A DNA stretch of 64,000 nt from JACJWR01 sp963752505 (GTDB lineage Bacteria > Actinomycetota > Actinomycetes > S36-B12 > UBA10799). The stretch is taken from positions 186,001 to 250,000 of the forward strand of contig CAVVYM010000006.1 in the NCBI GenBank assembly GCA_963752505.1. Reading direction: 5' to 3'. This document shows positions 1-8,039 of this stretch, one piece after another. The notes under the pieces are model-generated. The model was not told where the DNA came from and searched no databases. It saw nothing but the letters and a program-made list of their open reading frames with translations. The stretch's first letter is position 1. Each line of letters begins with the position of its first letter. The position numbers were made by a program, and so were the translations under genes.

Positions 1-1
1 A

Positions 2-556
2 TCGAGGCTGCAACCGCTCGGTCAGGCACGCACAACCCTGGCCCGCGCCTTCGCCCGCGATGTCGTCGCCGCAACCTCGTCGGCCACCAGCGTCGGCATG
101 GTCGTCATCGTCGGCGACGGAACGTTGCTCTCGGACGCGGACCTGGGAGAGGCCATCGCCGTTGAGGCGGGCGTGGCCGACCTCAACACGGCGATCGCGG
201 CCGGCGAGAGCCACGCCCGGGCGGCGGGCTTTCAACGCATCGCCGCGGTGGTGGCCGACGTCGCCTGCGTACGAGCCTCCGACATTGACGATGCGCTGAC
301 CCTCGCCCGCGTCGCAGCACGTTCCTTCGTCGCCGACCACAAGGGTCGCGGAACCACCTTGCTCACGACGACCGGACCCGGTCTGGCCCCGTCATTCGGC
401 ACGGGCTCAGCCGCCCGGCACCGGTCCTCCGGTGCGCAGGCGCTTGAGGTGTCGGTACGACTGAGATTCGACATAGACGACCCGGCCGACATCACCCTGG
501 CGATCGCCTACGGCGTCGGCTCGCATACGACAGCGGCCCTTCGCCTCACGAACTAG
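2..556 (+). CDS. cofC: 2-phospho-L-lactate / PEP guanylyltransferase (5' truncated by window edge)
   Basis: C-terminal 184 residues of a CofC/FbiD-type nucleotidyltransferase, which makes the guanylylated intermediate of coenzyme F420 (from phosphoenolpyruvate in actinobacteria, 2-phospholactate in archaea). The frame is open from the first base and begins at a residue run resembling the end of the family's N-terminal KSRL motif, so probably only 10-20 residues are missing. Family landmarks are GRGTTLLTT near the middle, then FGTGSAARH, and a final DIDDPADITLAIAYGVGSHT stretch. Its stop overlaps the hup stop by 11 bp, tail to tail. The same neighbourhood (fbiD near hupB-leuD-leuC) exists in mycobacteria. 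Assignment is from motif recognition; the start lies outside the window. Confidence 0.85.
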   Translation, partial: SRLQPLGQARTTLARAFARDVVAATSSATSVGMVVIVGDGTLLSDADLGEAIAVEAGVADLNTAIAAGESHARAAGFQRIAAVVADVACVRASDIDDALTLARVAARSFVADHKGRGTTLLTTTGPGLAPSFGTGSAARHRSSGAQALEVSVRLRFDIDDPADITLAIAYGVGSHTTAALRLTN

Positions 557-1082
557 CCGGCTTGGCGGCTGCCTTCTTCGTGGTGGTCTTCTTGGCGGCT
601 GCCTTCTTCGTGGTGGTCTTCTTGGCCGGTGCCTTCTTCGCGGTCGCCTTCTTCGCGGTCGCCTTCTTCGCGGTCGCCTTCTTCGCGGTCGCCTTCTTCG
701 CCGGTGCCTTCTTGGCCGTGGCGCTCGTCGCGGCAGTGGCTTCCTTGCCTGCCGCAGCTTCGACGTTGTCGGATCCGCCGCCGGTAACGCGTTGGGTCAT
801 GTCGCGGGCGCCAGCAACGATGTTCTTGAAGTCGGTTCCCGGACGGAACTTCGGCATTGTCACCGCGCCGATCTTCACCGTCTCGCCGGTGCGGGGGTTC
901 CGTCCGATGCGGGCGGCGCGGAAGACCTGCTCAAAGATCCCGAAACCAGAGATAGCCACCCGCTCGCCCTTGGCGACGCTCTCGGTGATCGCCTGGATGA
1001 CCGCCTCCACGACGTCAGCCGCCTCCTTGCGACTCATCTCAAGGCGCTCGGCCACCTGCTCAATCAACTGCGATTTGTTCAT
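546..1082 (-). CDS. hup: HU-type nucleoid protein with lysine-rich C-terminal tail
   Basis: Histone-like DNA-binding protein, 178 aa. Residues 1-90 are a normal HU fold (start MNKSQLIEQVAERL, GFGIFEQVFRAARIGRNPRTGE, then a DNA-binding arm ending FRPGTDFKNIV). Residues from about 115 to the end are a low-complexity tail of KKATA, PAKKA and KKTTT units, as in mycobacterial HupB and Streptomyces HupS. The tail is expected to bind DNA non-specifically and compact the nucleoid. ATG start preceded by GAGGAG. It is the last gene of the leuC-leuD strand run but has about 100 bp of its own upstream DNA, so it probably has its own promoter. The tail is encoded by tandem repeats. Confidence 0.95.
   Translation of the reverse strand: MNKSQLIEQVAERLEMSRKEAADVVEAVIQAITESVAKGERVAISGFGIFEQVFRAARIGRNPRTGETVKIGAVTMPKFRPGTDFKNIVAGARDMTQRVTGGGSDNVEAAAGKEATAATSATAKKAPAKKATAKKATAKKATAKKATAKKAPAKKTTTKKAAAKKTTTKKAAAKPASS
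562..705. repeat. Tandem repeats encoding the HU lysine tail
   Basis: Two copies of a 30-bp unit (562-591, 592-621), then four exact copies of a 15-bp unit, GCCTTCTTCGCGGTC, at 631-690 and a variant copy at 691-705. On the coding (-) strand the 15-bp unit reads as the pentapeptide ATAKK. The repeats stay in frame, so copy number can change the tail length in steps of five residues without breaking the gene. Confidence 0.9.
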
Positions 1083-1185
1083 CTTCGCTCCTCGCTAGGG
1101 GTGCCTGGCGGCGCCGTTACGCCTTACGCACCAACACGTCGCCCAACCTATTGATCCAGCGGGCGTGATGCCTGCCTAGCGGCCA

Positions 1186-1509
1186 TCAGGATCCACCCGT
1201 GTGTTGGCGCAACAGACTCTCGAGTTCGTCGCGCAGCCGCCGCAGCCTGCGCCGGAGCCGGGCGGCATCTGATTTCGGTTGCTTCACCGCATTGACTAGC
1301 GAGACCCACGCCGACTCGAGCCGCTCCCGAGCCTCCTCATCCGGGGCCACCGGCATGGCACGCCGTAGCAGCGCCGCCAACCGCATGAGATCCACGTCGG
1401 GGTGCGGCAATCGGTGGTGGGGCTCGGCCGACCATTCCTGGTCGTCTTCAGCACCAGGCGGCCGGTCGTCATCGGACGAATCAGCCTCGACCGGCGGGCG
1501 CGGGTTCAC
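1186..1509 (-). CDS. Small hypothetical protein with basic coiled-coil-like C terminus
   Basis: 107 aa, GTG start 5 bp after the leuD stop, so probably co-transcribed with leuCD. The first 35 residues are acidic and disordered-looking (SSDDDRPPGAEDDQEW). The second half is helical and strongly charged, with ARLRRRLRRLRDELESLL near the end, suggesting an amphipathic or coiled-coil helix. I recognise no family. Its position in a tight gap and sensible codon use support a real gene, but there is no domain evidence. The opposite strand also has an open frame here; I judged that to be a shadow because it runs into leuD. Confidence 0.5.
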   Translation of the reverse strand: MNPRPPVEADSSDDDRPPGAEDDQEWSAEPHHRLPHPDVDLMRLAALLRRAMPVAPDEEARERLESAWVSLVNAVKQPKSDAARLRRRLRRLRDELESLLRQHTGGS

Positions 1510-1514
1510 GCGTC

Positions 1515-2105
1515 CTACCCGACGGTCACGGGCAGCCAGGGGCGGCGCTCAGCCTCGAATTGCGCGATCTCATCGGCGTGGTCAAGCGACATGGAGATGT
1601 CGTCCTGGCCATTCAGCAACCGCCACCTCACGTGTTCGTCAATCTCGAACGGAGCGGACACATCGCCGAAGCGCACTTCGCGCTCCTGCAGATCGACGGT
1701 GACGTGAGCCCCGGGTTCCTCCTCCAGGTACTCCCAGATCTGCTCCACCACCTCCTGCTCGACTATGGCGGCGACAACTCCGGCCTTGGCGCAGTTTCCG
1801 TAGAAGATGTCTGCAAAGCGGCTGGAGATCACAGAGCGGAAGCCGTAGGACTGCAAGGCCCACACCGCGTGCTCACGTGATGAACCGGTCCCGAAGTCCG
1901 GTCCGGCCACCAGAACTGTGGCGTCACCGTACTTGGGGTGATTCAGCACGAACTCGGGATCCTTGCGCCAAGCGAAGAAGAGCGCATCCTCGAAACCGGT
2001 TCGCGTGATTCGTTTGAGGAACTCGGCGGGGATGATTTGGTCGGTGTCAACATTGCTGGCACGCAGCGGAGCCGCCACGCCGGTGTGACTGTCGAAGGGT
2101 TCCAT
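1515..2105 (-). CDS. leuD: 3-isopropylmalate dehydratase small subunit
   Basis: LeuD, 196 aa, the swivelling small subunit of isopropylmalate isomerase (2-isopropylmalate to 3-isopropylmalate in leucine synthesis, cytoplasm). Seen: the N-terminal SNVDTDQIIPAEFLKR segment, GPDFGTGSSREHAVWALQ near residue 70 that lines the active site, and full family length. ATG start with an AGGAA-type ribosome site. It follows leuC after 12 bp, so the two subunits are surely co-expressed. Confidence 0.97.
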   Translation of the reverse strand: MEPFDSHTGVAAPLRASNVDTDQIIPAEFLKRITRTGFEDALFFAWRKDPEFVLNHPKYGDATVLVAGPDFGTGSSREHAVWALQSYGFRSVISSRFADIFYGNCAKAGVVAAIVEQEVVEQIWEYLEEEPGAHVTVDLQEREVRFGDVSAPFEIDEHVRWRLLNGQDDISMSLDHADEIAQFEAERRPWLPVTVG

Positions 2106-2117
2106 AGTTGTTCCTTC

Positions 2118-3545
2118 CTAGGCTGTTTCGGCCAACGGCGTCAGCGGGTCGAGGTCAACCGGCGCAGACAGGGTGCCCCGCACTGCGGTGGCTGCGGCGA
2201 CCTGCGGCGAGACCAGGTGAGTGCGCCCGCCTGGACCCTGACGACCCTCGAAATTGCGGTTGGAGGTGGATGCACTGCGTTCCTGCGGTGCGAGCTTGTC
2301 CGGATTCATCGCCAGGCACATGCTGCAGCCGGCACCGCGCCATTCCGCGCCGGCAGCCAGGAAGACCCGATCGAGGCCCTCCGCCTCGGCCAAGAGGCGC
2401 ACCTTCGCCGATCCGGGCACAACGATCATCCGCACACCGTCCGCAACGGCGCGGCCACGGATGACATCGGCGGCCGCGCGCAGGTCCTCCATCCGCCCAT
2501 TGGTGCACGAACCCAGAAAGACGGTGTCCACGGCGATGTCGCGCAGGGGCATCCCGGGCTCGAGTCCCATGTAGGCCAAGGCCTTCTCGGCGGATTCCCG
2601 CTCGGTGGCATCGACGATGTCGGCGGGCACGGGAACGTGTGCGGCAAGCGGCAGCCCCTGGCCCGGATTCGTGCCCCACGTGACGTAGGGCGTGAGCTCG
2701 TCTGCGCGCAGTACCACTTCTGCGTCGTAGCGGGCGTCCTCGTCGGTGGCCAGCGAGCGCCAGTAGGCCACGGCGGCATCCCATTCGTCACCCTGCGGGG
2801 CATGAGGACGCCCCTCGAGGTATTCGAAAGTGGTGTCATCCGGCGCGATCATGCCCGCTCGTGCGCCCGCCTCGATGCTCATGTTGCAGATGGTCATGCG
2901 GCCCTCCATCGAGAGGTTCCGGATTGCTTCCCCGCGGTACTCCAGCACGTAGCCCTGACCACCACCGGTGCCGATCTTGGCGATGATCGCCAGGATGATG
3001 TCCTTTGCCGTCACGCCCTCGGCCAGCGTGCCATCCACTGTGATCGCCATGGTCTTGAACGGCTTCAGCGGGAGGGTCTGGGTGGCCAGCACGTGCTCGA
3101 CCTCCGACGTGCCGATACCGAAGGCCAAGGCACCGAAGGCGCCATGGGTAGAGGTGTGCGAGTCGCCGCAGACGATGGTCATGCCCGGTTGAGTCAACCC
3201 CAACTGCGGGCCGACGACGTGCACGATGCCCTGCTCTGCGTGCCCCAACGGGTAGATCGGCACACCGAATTCGGCGCAATTGGCGCGCAGCGTCTCTACC
3301 TGGGTGCGCGAGACCAGGTCCGCGATCGGCTTGTCCACGTCCAAGGTGGGCACGTTGTGGTCCTCTGTCGCCAGCGTCAGATCAGGACGTCGGACCTCGC
3401 GGCCCGCTTCCCGCAGTCCTTCGAAGGCCTGCGGGCTCGTGACCTCATGGATGAGGTGGAGATCGATGTACAGCAGATCCGGCACTCCCTCCGCGGAACG
3501 CACGACGTGGTCACGCCATACCTTCTCAGCGAGCGTCAATCCCAT
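2118..3545 (-). CDS. leuC: 3-isopropylmalate dehydratase large subunit
   Basis: LeuC, 475 aa, aconitase-family subunit that carries the 4Fe-4S cluster. The cluster cysteines are visible in FLGSCTNGR (about residue 345) and in GAGCSMCLAMNPD (about 405-415). It begins MGLTLAEKVWRDHVV, as expected. The ATG has GAGGAG seven bases upstream. It is transcribed divergently from the IclR-type regulator NdgR, and the 114-bp gap holds a probable operator. This is the usual actinobacterial arrangement, in which the regulator represses leuCD. Confidence 0.97.
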   Translation of the reverse strand: MGLTLAEKVWRDHVVRSAEGVPDLLYIDLHLIHEVTSPQAFEGLREAGREVRRPDLTLATEDHNVPTLDVDKPIADLVSRTQVETLRANCAEFGVPIYPLGHAEQGIVHVVGPQLGLTQPGMTIVCGDSHTSTHGAFGALAFGIGTSEVEHVLATQTLPLKPFKTMAITVDGTLAEGVTAKDIILAIIAKIGTGGGQGYVLEYRGEAIRNLSMEGRMTICNMSIEAGARAGMIAPDDTTFEYLEGRPHAPQGDEWDAAVAYWRSLATDEDARYDAEVVLRADELTPYVTWGTNPGQGLPLAAHVPVPADIVDATERESAEKALAYMGLEPGMPLRDIAVDTVFLGSCTNGRMEDLRAAADVIRGRAVADGVRMIVVPGSAKVRLLAEAEGLDRVFLAAGAEWRGAGCSMCLAMNPDKLAPQERSASTSNRNFEGRQGPGGRTHLVSPQVAAATAVRGTLSAPVDLDPLTPLAETA

Positions 3546-3623
3546 AACAAACTCCTCTCACGCTGCCACTGCTGCTGCCGCACTCCCAGCGACCGGCCCA
3601 CCAAACACGGCGAGACGGTCAAC

Positions 3624-3653
3624 TTGACTGTCCACTATGTGAGAAGGCAGTAT
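3624..3653 (+). promoter_or_regulatory. ndgR promoter, probably leaderless
   Basis: TTGACT at 3624-3629 and CAGTAT at 3648-3653 are separated by 18 bp. The GTG start of ndgR begins six bases after the -10 box, so transcription should start at or next to the start codon, giving a leaderless mRNA. No Shine-Dalgarno sequence is present. This is inferred from spacing only. Confidence 0.6.
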
Positions 3654-3664
3654 CACTGTGTGGA
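3631..3664. promoter_or_regulatory. Candidate NdgR operator (imperfect inverted repeat)
   Basis: TCCACTATGTGA (3631-3642) and TCACTGTGTGGA (3653-3664) are inverted repeats matching at 9 of 12 positions, with a 10-bp spacer. The repeat covers the ndgR -10 box and start codon and lies between the divergent leuC and ndgR genes, where IclR-type dimers usually bind. Binding by NdgR is inferred. Confidence 0.5.
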
Positions 3665-4373
3665 ACACTCTACAGGAGTCGGCGTGCTTGACAAGATCGA
3701 CCTCATCTTGGGTGCCCTCGAACAGTCCCCATGTTCGCTGGCCGAACTGACGCTGGCCACCGGGATCCCCCGGCCAACGGCCCACCGACTCGCCACCGCG
3801 TTGGAACAACGTCGCTACGTGGCCCGCGACTCCGAGGGCCACTTCACCCTCGGTCCGCGTATCAAGGAGCTCGCCGCGGGCGAGGGCGACGACTGGTTGG
3901 TGCAGGTGTCAACGCCGATACTCGCCCAACTGCGGGACATGACCTCAGCGAGCGCGCAGCTGTACCGGCGCCGCGGCGATGAGCGCATCTGCGTGGCCTC
4001 GGTGGAGCCCACGTCCGGCCTGCGTGACTCGGTGCCAGCGGGCACGCTGCTGCCCATGTCCGCCGGCTCGGCGGCGCAGGTCATGGTGGCCTGGCTGAGT
4101 CCGGAGGAAATCATGGACGCCTGCGCCGACGCCAGATTCACGGTCAACGATCTGGCCAGGGTGCGCAAGCGAGGGTGGGCCCACACCGTCGCCGAGCGGG
4201 AGCCCGGTCTGGCCAGCCTGTCGGCTCCGGTACGAGGACAGGAAGGGCACGTCGTGGCCGCGATCTCAGTCTCGGGGCCGATCGAGCGCATCGGCCGCAG
4301 CGTGCGCCCCACAATCGCCACCTCGGTGCTCGCCGCGGCGGGCCAGCTCAGCGACCTGGTGGTGGCCCGCTAG
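3660..4373 (+). CDS. ndgR: IclR-family regulator of leucine biosynthesis
   Basis: 237-aa IclR-type regulator orthologous to Streptomyces NdgR/AreB and corynebacterial LtbR. The N-terminal winged helix (about residues 5-65) contains the recognition segment ATGIPRPTAHRLATALE; the rest is the IclR effector domain. I chose the GTG at 3660 because the protein then starts VEHSTGVGVLDK, like the known proteins. The frame stays open far upstream, but that part is antisense to leuC. Known members control leuCD and amino-acid metabolism; the divergent position against leuC supports the same role. Confidence 0.9.
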   Translation: MEHSTGVGVLDKIDLILGALEQSPCSLAELTLATGIPRPTAHRLATALEQRRYVARDSEGHFTLGPRIKELAAGEGDDWLVQVSTPILAQLRDMTSASAQLYRRRGDERICVASVEPTSGLRDSVPAGTLLPMSAGSAAQVMVAWLSPEEIMDACADARFTVNDLARVRKRGWAHTVAEREPGLASLSAPVRGQEGHVVAAISVSGPIERIGRSVRPTIATSVLAAAGQLSDLVVAR

Positions 4374-4445
4374 TCGGCTGCGACCGCACCTGGCGCAGGC
4401 CCATGGCCCGATCCGAGCCGGGTCGGGAACCGGCCTCCGGAAGAC

Positions 4446-4486
4446 GTCGAGGGACCCCCCGCTCGTGCGGAGAGCCCCTCGACTTT
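4446..4486. terminator. Probable bidirectional terminator between ndgR and tRNA-Glu
   Basis: GTCGAGGG (4446-4453) and CCCTCGAC (4476-4483) form a perfect 8-bp stem with a 22-nt loop that can pair further, followed by TTT on the + strand. It lies between the convergent ends of ndgR and the tRNA genes and could serve both. Confidence 0.65.
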
Positions 4487-4493
4487 GCCTGCC

Positions 4494-4569
4494 TGGTAGC
4501 CCCGACGGGATTCGAACCCGCGCTACCGCCTTGAGAGGGCGGCGTGCTAGGCCACTACACAACGGGGCC
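4494..4569 (-). tRNA. tRNA-Glu (CTC)
   Basis: Cloverleaf on the - strand: acceptor GGCCCCG/CGGGGCT (first pair G-U), anticodon stem CCGCC/GGCGG with loop CTCTCAA giving anticodon CTC, T arm GCGGG-TTCGAAT-CCCGT, discriminator A at 4497. The 3' CCA is encoded (4494-4496). It lies downstream of tRNA-Gln and gltX, on the same strand. Confidence 0.95.
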
Positions 4570-4634
4570 AGGTGGAGCATCAGCCTAGCGCCTCGCAGCG
4601 GAGGCTCACCCGAGCGGGTGTCGCAAGCTGATTG

Positions 4635-4706
4635 CTGGGGTACCAGGACTCGAACCTGAACTAACGGAGCCAGAATCCGTCGGGCTGCCAATTACCCCAT
4701 ACCCCA
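4635..4706 (-). tRNA. tRNA-Gln (CTG)
   Basis: Cloverleaf on the - strand: acceptor TGGGGTA/TACCCCA, anticodon loop TTCTGGC with anticodon CTG, T loop TTCGAGT, discriminator G at 4635. CCA is not encoded (CAA follows). It sits directly after gltX, whose product charges tRNA-Glu and, in bacteria without GlnRS, also mischarges tRNA-Gln for GatCAB. Confidence 0.95.
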
Positions 4707-4721
4707 TGGGATGACCCGTCG

Positions 4722-4750
4722 AGTATAGATGCCGGATGGGGCATCCGGCA
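4722..4750 (-). terminator. gltX terminator hairpin followed by tRNA promoter -10
   Basis: TGCCGGATG (4730-4738) and CATCCGGCA (4742-4750) form a perfect 9-bp stem with a 3-nt loop just past the gltX stop. Immediately downstream on the - strand is TATACT (4722-4727), a good -10 element about 15 nt before the mature tRNA-Gln 5' end. The hairpin therefore probably ends gltX mRNA and separates it from a tRNA transcript. No clear -35 box is visible. Confidence 0.55.
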
Positions 4751-4775
4751 GACGGGGGGCGGACTCCCCGCCGGA

Positions 4776-6305
4776 TCAGCCGGTCGAATCCGGCGTGGAC
4801 GTGGCTTGTGCGCGGGCGAGCGCGGCCTCAATCCGACGCAGTGACTCCTCGCGGCCGAGCAGTTCCATCGACTCGAACAACGGCGGCGAGACCCGGCGGC
4901 CGGTGATGGCCACTCGTACTGATCCGAAGGCCTTGCGGGGCTTGAGTCCCAGGCCCTCGATGAGGGCGCTGCGAAGCGCCGTCTCGATCGTCGGCGTACT
5001 CCAGTCCGCAATCGCTCCGAGCGCCGCCAACGCCGCACCGAGAGCCTCAGCCGAGCCGTCGACCATGGCCGCCGCATCGGCCTCTGCCATCGCGAAGTCG
5101 CTGCGGGACTGGAACAGGAATCCGACCATTCCGGGGGCCTGATCGAGGGTCTCCATGCGCTCCTGCACCAGCGGGGCAATGGCGGTCAGCACTGCCGCCT
5201 GTTCCGGCGTGATGTCGTCGCCCAGCACCTCGGCGCGCTGCAGGAAGGGCACCATCCGGCCAGCGAAATCCGCCACGTCCAGGGCGCGCATCCAGTCAGC
5301 GTTGATGGCGGTGCACTTCTTGAGATCGAATCGCGCCGGATTGGGGTTGACTCGGGTGATGTCGAATCGACCTGCCATCTGTGCCAGGGAGAAGAACTCG
5401 GTGTCGTCGCCGAACGACCAGCCCAGCAGCGCCAGATAGTTCGCCAGACCTTCTGGCAGGTAGCCGCGTTGAACGTACATGGCGAAACTTGATTCCGGAT
5501 CGCGCTTCGACAGTTTCCGATTGCCCTCCCCCATCACGTAGGGCAGGTGACCGAACCTGGGTGTGACCCCGGAGCCGACGCCGATGGTGGCGAGCGCGGA
5601 GTGCATGGCCAACTGGCGCGGGGTGCTCGACAGCAGATCCTCACCTCGCAGCACGTCGGTGATGCCCATCAGGGCATCGTCGACCGGGTTGACCAGCGTG
5701 TACAGCGGTTGACCGTTGGCTCGCACGATGACGAAGTCCGGCACGTGCTCGGCACCGAAGGACAACTCGCCGCGCACCAAGTCATCCCAGGTGAAGTCGC
5801 GATCCGGCATGCGGAAGCGCACCACCGGCACCCGGCCCTGGCTTCGGTAGTCGGCGATCTGCTCCGCCGTGAGGGTCCGGCAGTGGCCGTCATAGCCCTG
5901 CGGTCGACCCTCCGCCTTCGCAACCTCGCGACGCTGCGCCAACTCCTCCGGGCTGCAGAAGCACTCGTAGGTGAACCCGGCGGACGCCAGTCGCTCAGCC
6001 ACGTCGGCGTAGATCGCCCCGCGCTGTGACTGCCGATACGGGCCGTGGTCGCCGCCGACCTCCGGGCCCTCATCCCAGTCCAAGCCGAGCCAGCGCATGG
6101 CGTCGAGCAGCGCTTGGTACGACTCCTCGCTGTCGCGTTCGGCGTCGGTGTCCTCGATCCGGAACACCAACGTGCCTCCGGTATGCCGGGCATAGGCCCA
6201 GTTGAACAACGCGGTGCGCAACATGCCGACGTGCGGATTGCCCGTCGGTGAGGGGCAGAATCGCACCCGCACCGACGAGTCCGGAACTTCTGCTTGGCTC
6301 GTCAC
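4776..6305 (-). CDS. gltX: Glutamyl-tRNA synthetase
   Basis: Class I aminoacyl-tRNA synthetase, 509 aa from the GTG at 6305. Seen: the HIGH-type signature in FCPSPTGNPHVG near residue 20 and the KMSKS-type loop GNRKLSKRDPESS near 255. The frame continues 23 codons upstream, but the GTG at 6305 has GGAGG before it and overlaps the cimA stop (GTGA), so it is the better start and suggests translational coupling. The adjacent tRNA-Gln and tRNA-Glu suggest shared supply of charged tRNAs; it is probably non-discriminating, as is usual in actinobacteria using GatCAB. Confidence 0.95.
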   Translation of the reverse strand: MTSQAEVPDSSVRVRFCPSPTGNPHVGMLRTALFNWAYARHTGGTLVFRIEDTDAERDSEESYQALLDAMRWLGLDWDEGPEVGGDHGPYRQSQRGAIYADVAERLASAGFTYECFCSPEELAQRREVAKAEGRPQGYDGHCRTLTAEQIADYRSQGRVPVVRFRMPDRDFTWDDLVRGELSFGAEHVPDFVIVRANGQPLYTLVNPVDDALMGITDVLRGEDLLSSTPRQLAMHSALATIGVGSGVTPRFGHLPYVMGEGNRKLSKRDPESSFAMYVQRGYLPEGLANYLALLGWSFGDDTEFFSLAQMAGRFDITRVNPNPARFDLKKCTAINADWMRALDVADFAGRMVPFLQRAEVLGDDITPEQAAVLTAIAPLVQERMETLDQAPGMVGFLFQSRSDFAMAEADAAAMVDGSAEALGAALAALGAIADWSTPTIETALRSALIEGLGLKPRKAFGSVRVAITGRRVSPPLFESMELLGREESLRRIEAALARAQATSTPDSTG

Positions 6306-7942
6306 GCCTGTGATCCTCCCACGCGACCGCGTCGCAACAAACCGAAGTCGATCGCGTCCTGCAGCGCCATCCACGAAGCTGCCACCACGTTGTCGTGCAC
6401 TCCGACGGTAGTCCAGTAGGCGCTACCGTCCTCCGAACCCACCAGCACGCGCGTCACCGCGTCGGTTCCGCGCACGCCCTCCACGATGCGCACCTTGTAG
6501 TCGGCCAGGGCGATCTCGTCGAGTTCGGGGTAGATCTGCGAGAGCGCCAGGCGCAGGGCCTTGTCCAGCGCGTTCACCGGCCCGTTCCCCTCGCCGGTTG
6601 CCACGATGCGTTCGCCGCCGGCGTGCACCTTGACGGTGGCCTCACTCAAGACCTCACCGTCTTCGCGCTGTTCGACGATGGCTCGCCATGATTCCACGCT
6701 GAACCCGCGCACCGACTCGCCGAGCGCGTTACGCACGAGCAACTCGAAGGAGGCGTCTGCGGCTTCGAAGGTCCAGCCCTCGGACTCCAACTCTTTGACG
6801 TGCTCCACCACGTCGGACACCACCGAAGGTGTCGAACTCAGGTCGATTCCCAGTTCCTTGGCCTTCAGCTCCACTGATGCTCGCCCCGCCATCTCGGTGA
6901 CCAGCACCCGCATGTCATTGCCCACGAGTTCCGGGTCCATGTGGTTGTAGAGGTCCGCGTCGACTCGCAGGGCGGAGGCGTGCAGGCCGGCCTTATGCGC
7001 GAAGGCGCTCACACCGACGTAGGGCTGGTGGGTGTCGGGGGGCAGATTCGCGATCTCGGCGAGGGCATGCGACGCCCACATCAGGTTGGCCAGCCCCTCC
7101 GGCGGAAGCACGGGGATCCCGAGTTTGAACGAGAGATTGCCAGCCACGGCGAAGAGGTCGGCGTTGCCTGTGCGCTCCCCGTAGCCGTTGGCCGTCACCT
7201 GGGCGTGCGTGGCCCCAGCCTCCACCGCTGCCACCGTATTGGCCACCGCGCAGCCGGTGTCGTCCTGGCAGTGGATGCCGATCCGTGCCGCCGGTAGAGC
7301 GTCCGCCACGGCCCCCACGACGCGCGCAATACCGCCGGGGAGCATGCCGCCGTTGGTGTCGCAGAGCACCACGGCTTCCGCCCCCGCCTCGTGCGCGGTG
7401 CGCGCGACTGCCACTGCGTAGTCCGAATCATGGGCGTAGCCGTCGAAGAAGTGCTCGCAGTCGACGAAAACCCGCCGACCGGCCGCCCGCAGGTACTCCA
7501 CCGTCTCGCGCACCATGTCGAGGTTCTCCCCGAGCGTGGTCTTGAGGGCCTGCGTGACATGCCGGACGTCGGACTTCGCCACCAATGTGATCGCCGGGGT
7601 CTCCGCGGCCAGCAGCGCCGCCACCTGCGGGTCGGTCTTCACGTCGACGCCGGCCTTCCGGGTTGCACCAAAAGCAACCAGCACAGCGTTGTTGAGCGGC
7701 AGTTCATCCTTGGCGCGGGCAAAGAACTCGGTGTCCTTGGGCAGCGCGCCCGGCCAACCGCCCTCGATGAAGCCGACTCCCAAGTCATCGAGGATGCGCG
7801 CCACAGCCAACTTGTCGTTGACCGAATAGGAGATGCCTTCGCGTTGGGCGCCGTCGCGAAGTGTGGTGTCGTAGAACTGGAATCCGGTCGTCGTGGGATC
7901 GAAGTCCGTCACCGGGGGGAACTGGGGGTATTGCGCTGACAT
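6302..7942 (-). CDS. cimA: (R)-citramalate synthase
   Basis: 546-aa enzyme of the isopropylmalate/homocitrate/citramalate synthase family. It condenses pyruvate and acetyl-CoA to citramalate, the entry to the threonine-independent isoleucine route. Seen: FYDTTLRDGAQREG at residues 23-36, the metal-binding HCQDDTGCAV near 220, and a C-terminal regulatory LeuA dimer domain (about 400-520). Full length for the CimA subfamily, which is distinct from the LeuA at 10.4 kb. LeuCD and LeuB in this window can process citramalate onward. The ATG lies about 100 bp after ilvE, and the stop overlaps the gltX start. Confidence 0.93.
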   Translation of the reverse strand: MSAQYPQFPPVTDFDPTTTGFQFYDTTLRDGAQREGISYSVNDKLAVARILDDLGVGFIEGGWPGALPKDTEFFARAKDELPLNNAVLVAFGATRKAGVDVKTDPQVAALLAAETPAITLVAKSDVRHVTQALKTTLGENLDMVRETVEYLRAAGRRVFVDCEHFFDGYAHDSDYAVAVARTAHEAGAEAVVLCDTNGGMLPGGIARVVGAVADALPAARIGIHCQDDTGCAVANTVAAVEAGATHAQVTANGYGERTGNADLFAVAGNLSFKLGIPVLPPEGLANLMWASHALAEIANLPPDTHQPYVGVSAFAHKAGLHASALRVDADLYNHMDPELVGNDMRVLVTEMAGRASVELKAKELGIDLSSTPSVVSDVVEHVKELESEGWTFEAADASFELLVRNALGESVRGFSVESWRAIVEQREDGEVLSEATVKVHAGGERIVATGEGNGPVNALDKALRLALSQIYPELDEIALADYKVRIVEGVRGTDAVTRVLVGSEDGSAYWTTVGVHDNVVAASWMALQDAIDFGLLRRGRVGGSQA

Positions 7943-8004
7943 TCTGCTTCCAAAGTTTGTGAGGTGAGGTGAATCGGGGCGTCGGGCCGTGATTCAGGAG
8001 TCCA

Positions 8005-8039
8005 ACCTCGTCGCTGCCGGCCCGCGGCAACGCCGAGGT
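8005..8039 (-). terminator. Hairpin between ilvE and cimA
   Basis: Nested inverted repeat: ACCTCG (8005-8010) with CGAGGT (8034-8039), and inside it TGCCG (8015-8019) with CGGCA (8025-8029). It starts at the ilvE stop codon on the - strand. No T-run follows, so it may be a weak terminator, a processing site or a 3'-end stabiliser. Confidence 0.35.

Noticed and set aside
562..705. CRISPR-like array
   Set aside because: The repeats are contiguous, without spacers, and in frame inside hup.
1938..3659. Long + strand open frame continuous with ndgR
   Set aside because: It is antisense to leuC and leuD; NdgR homology begins only at the GTG at 3660.
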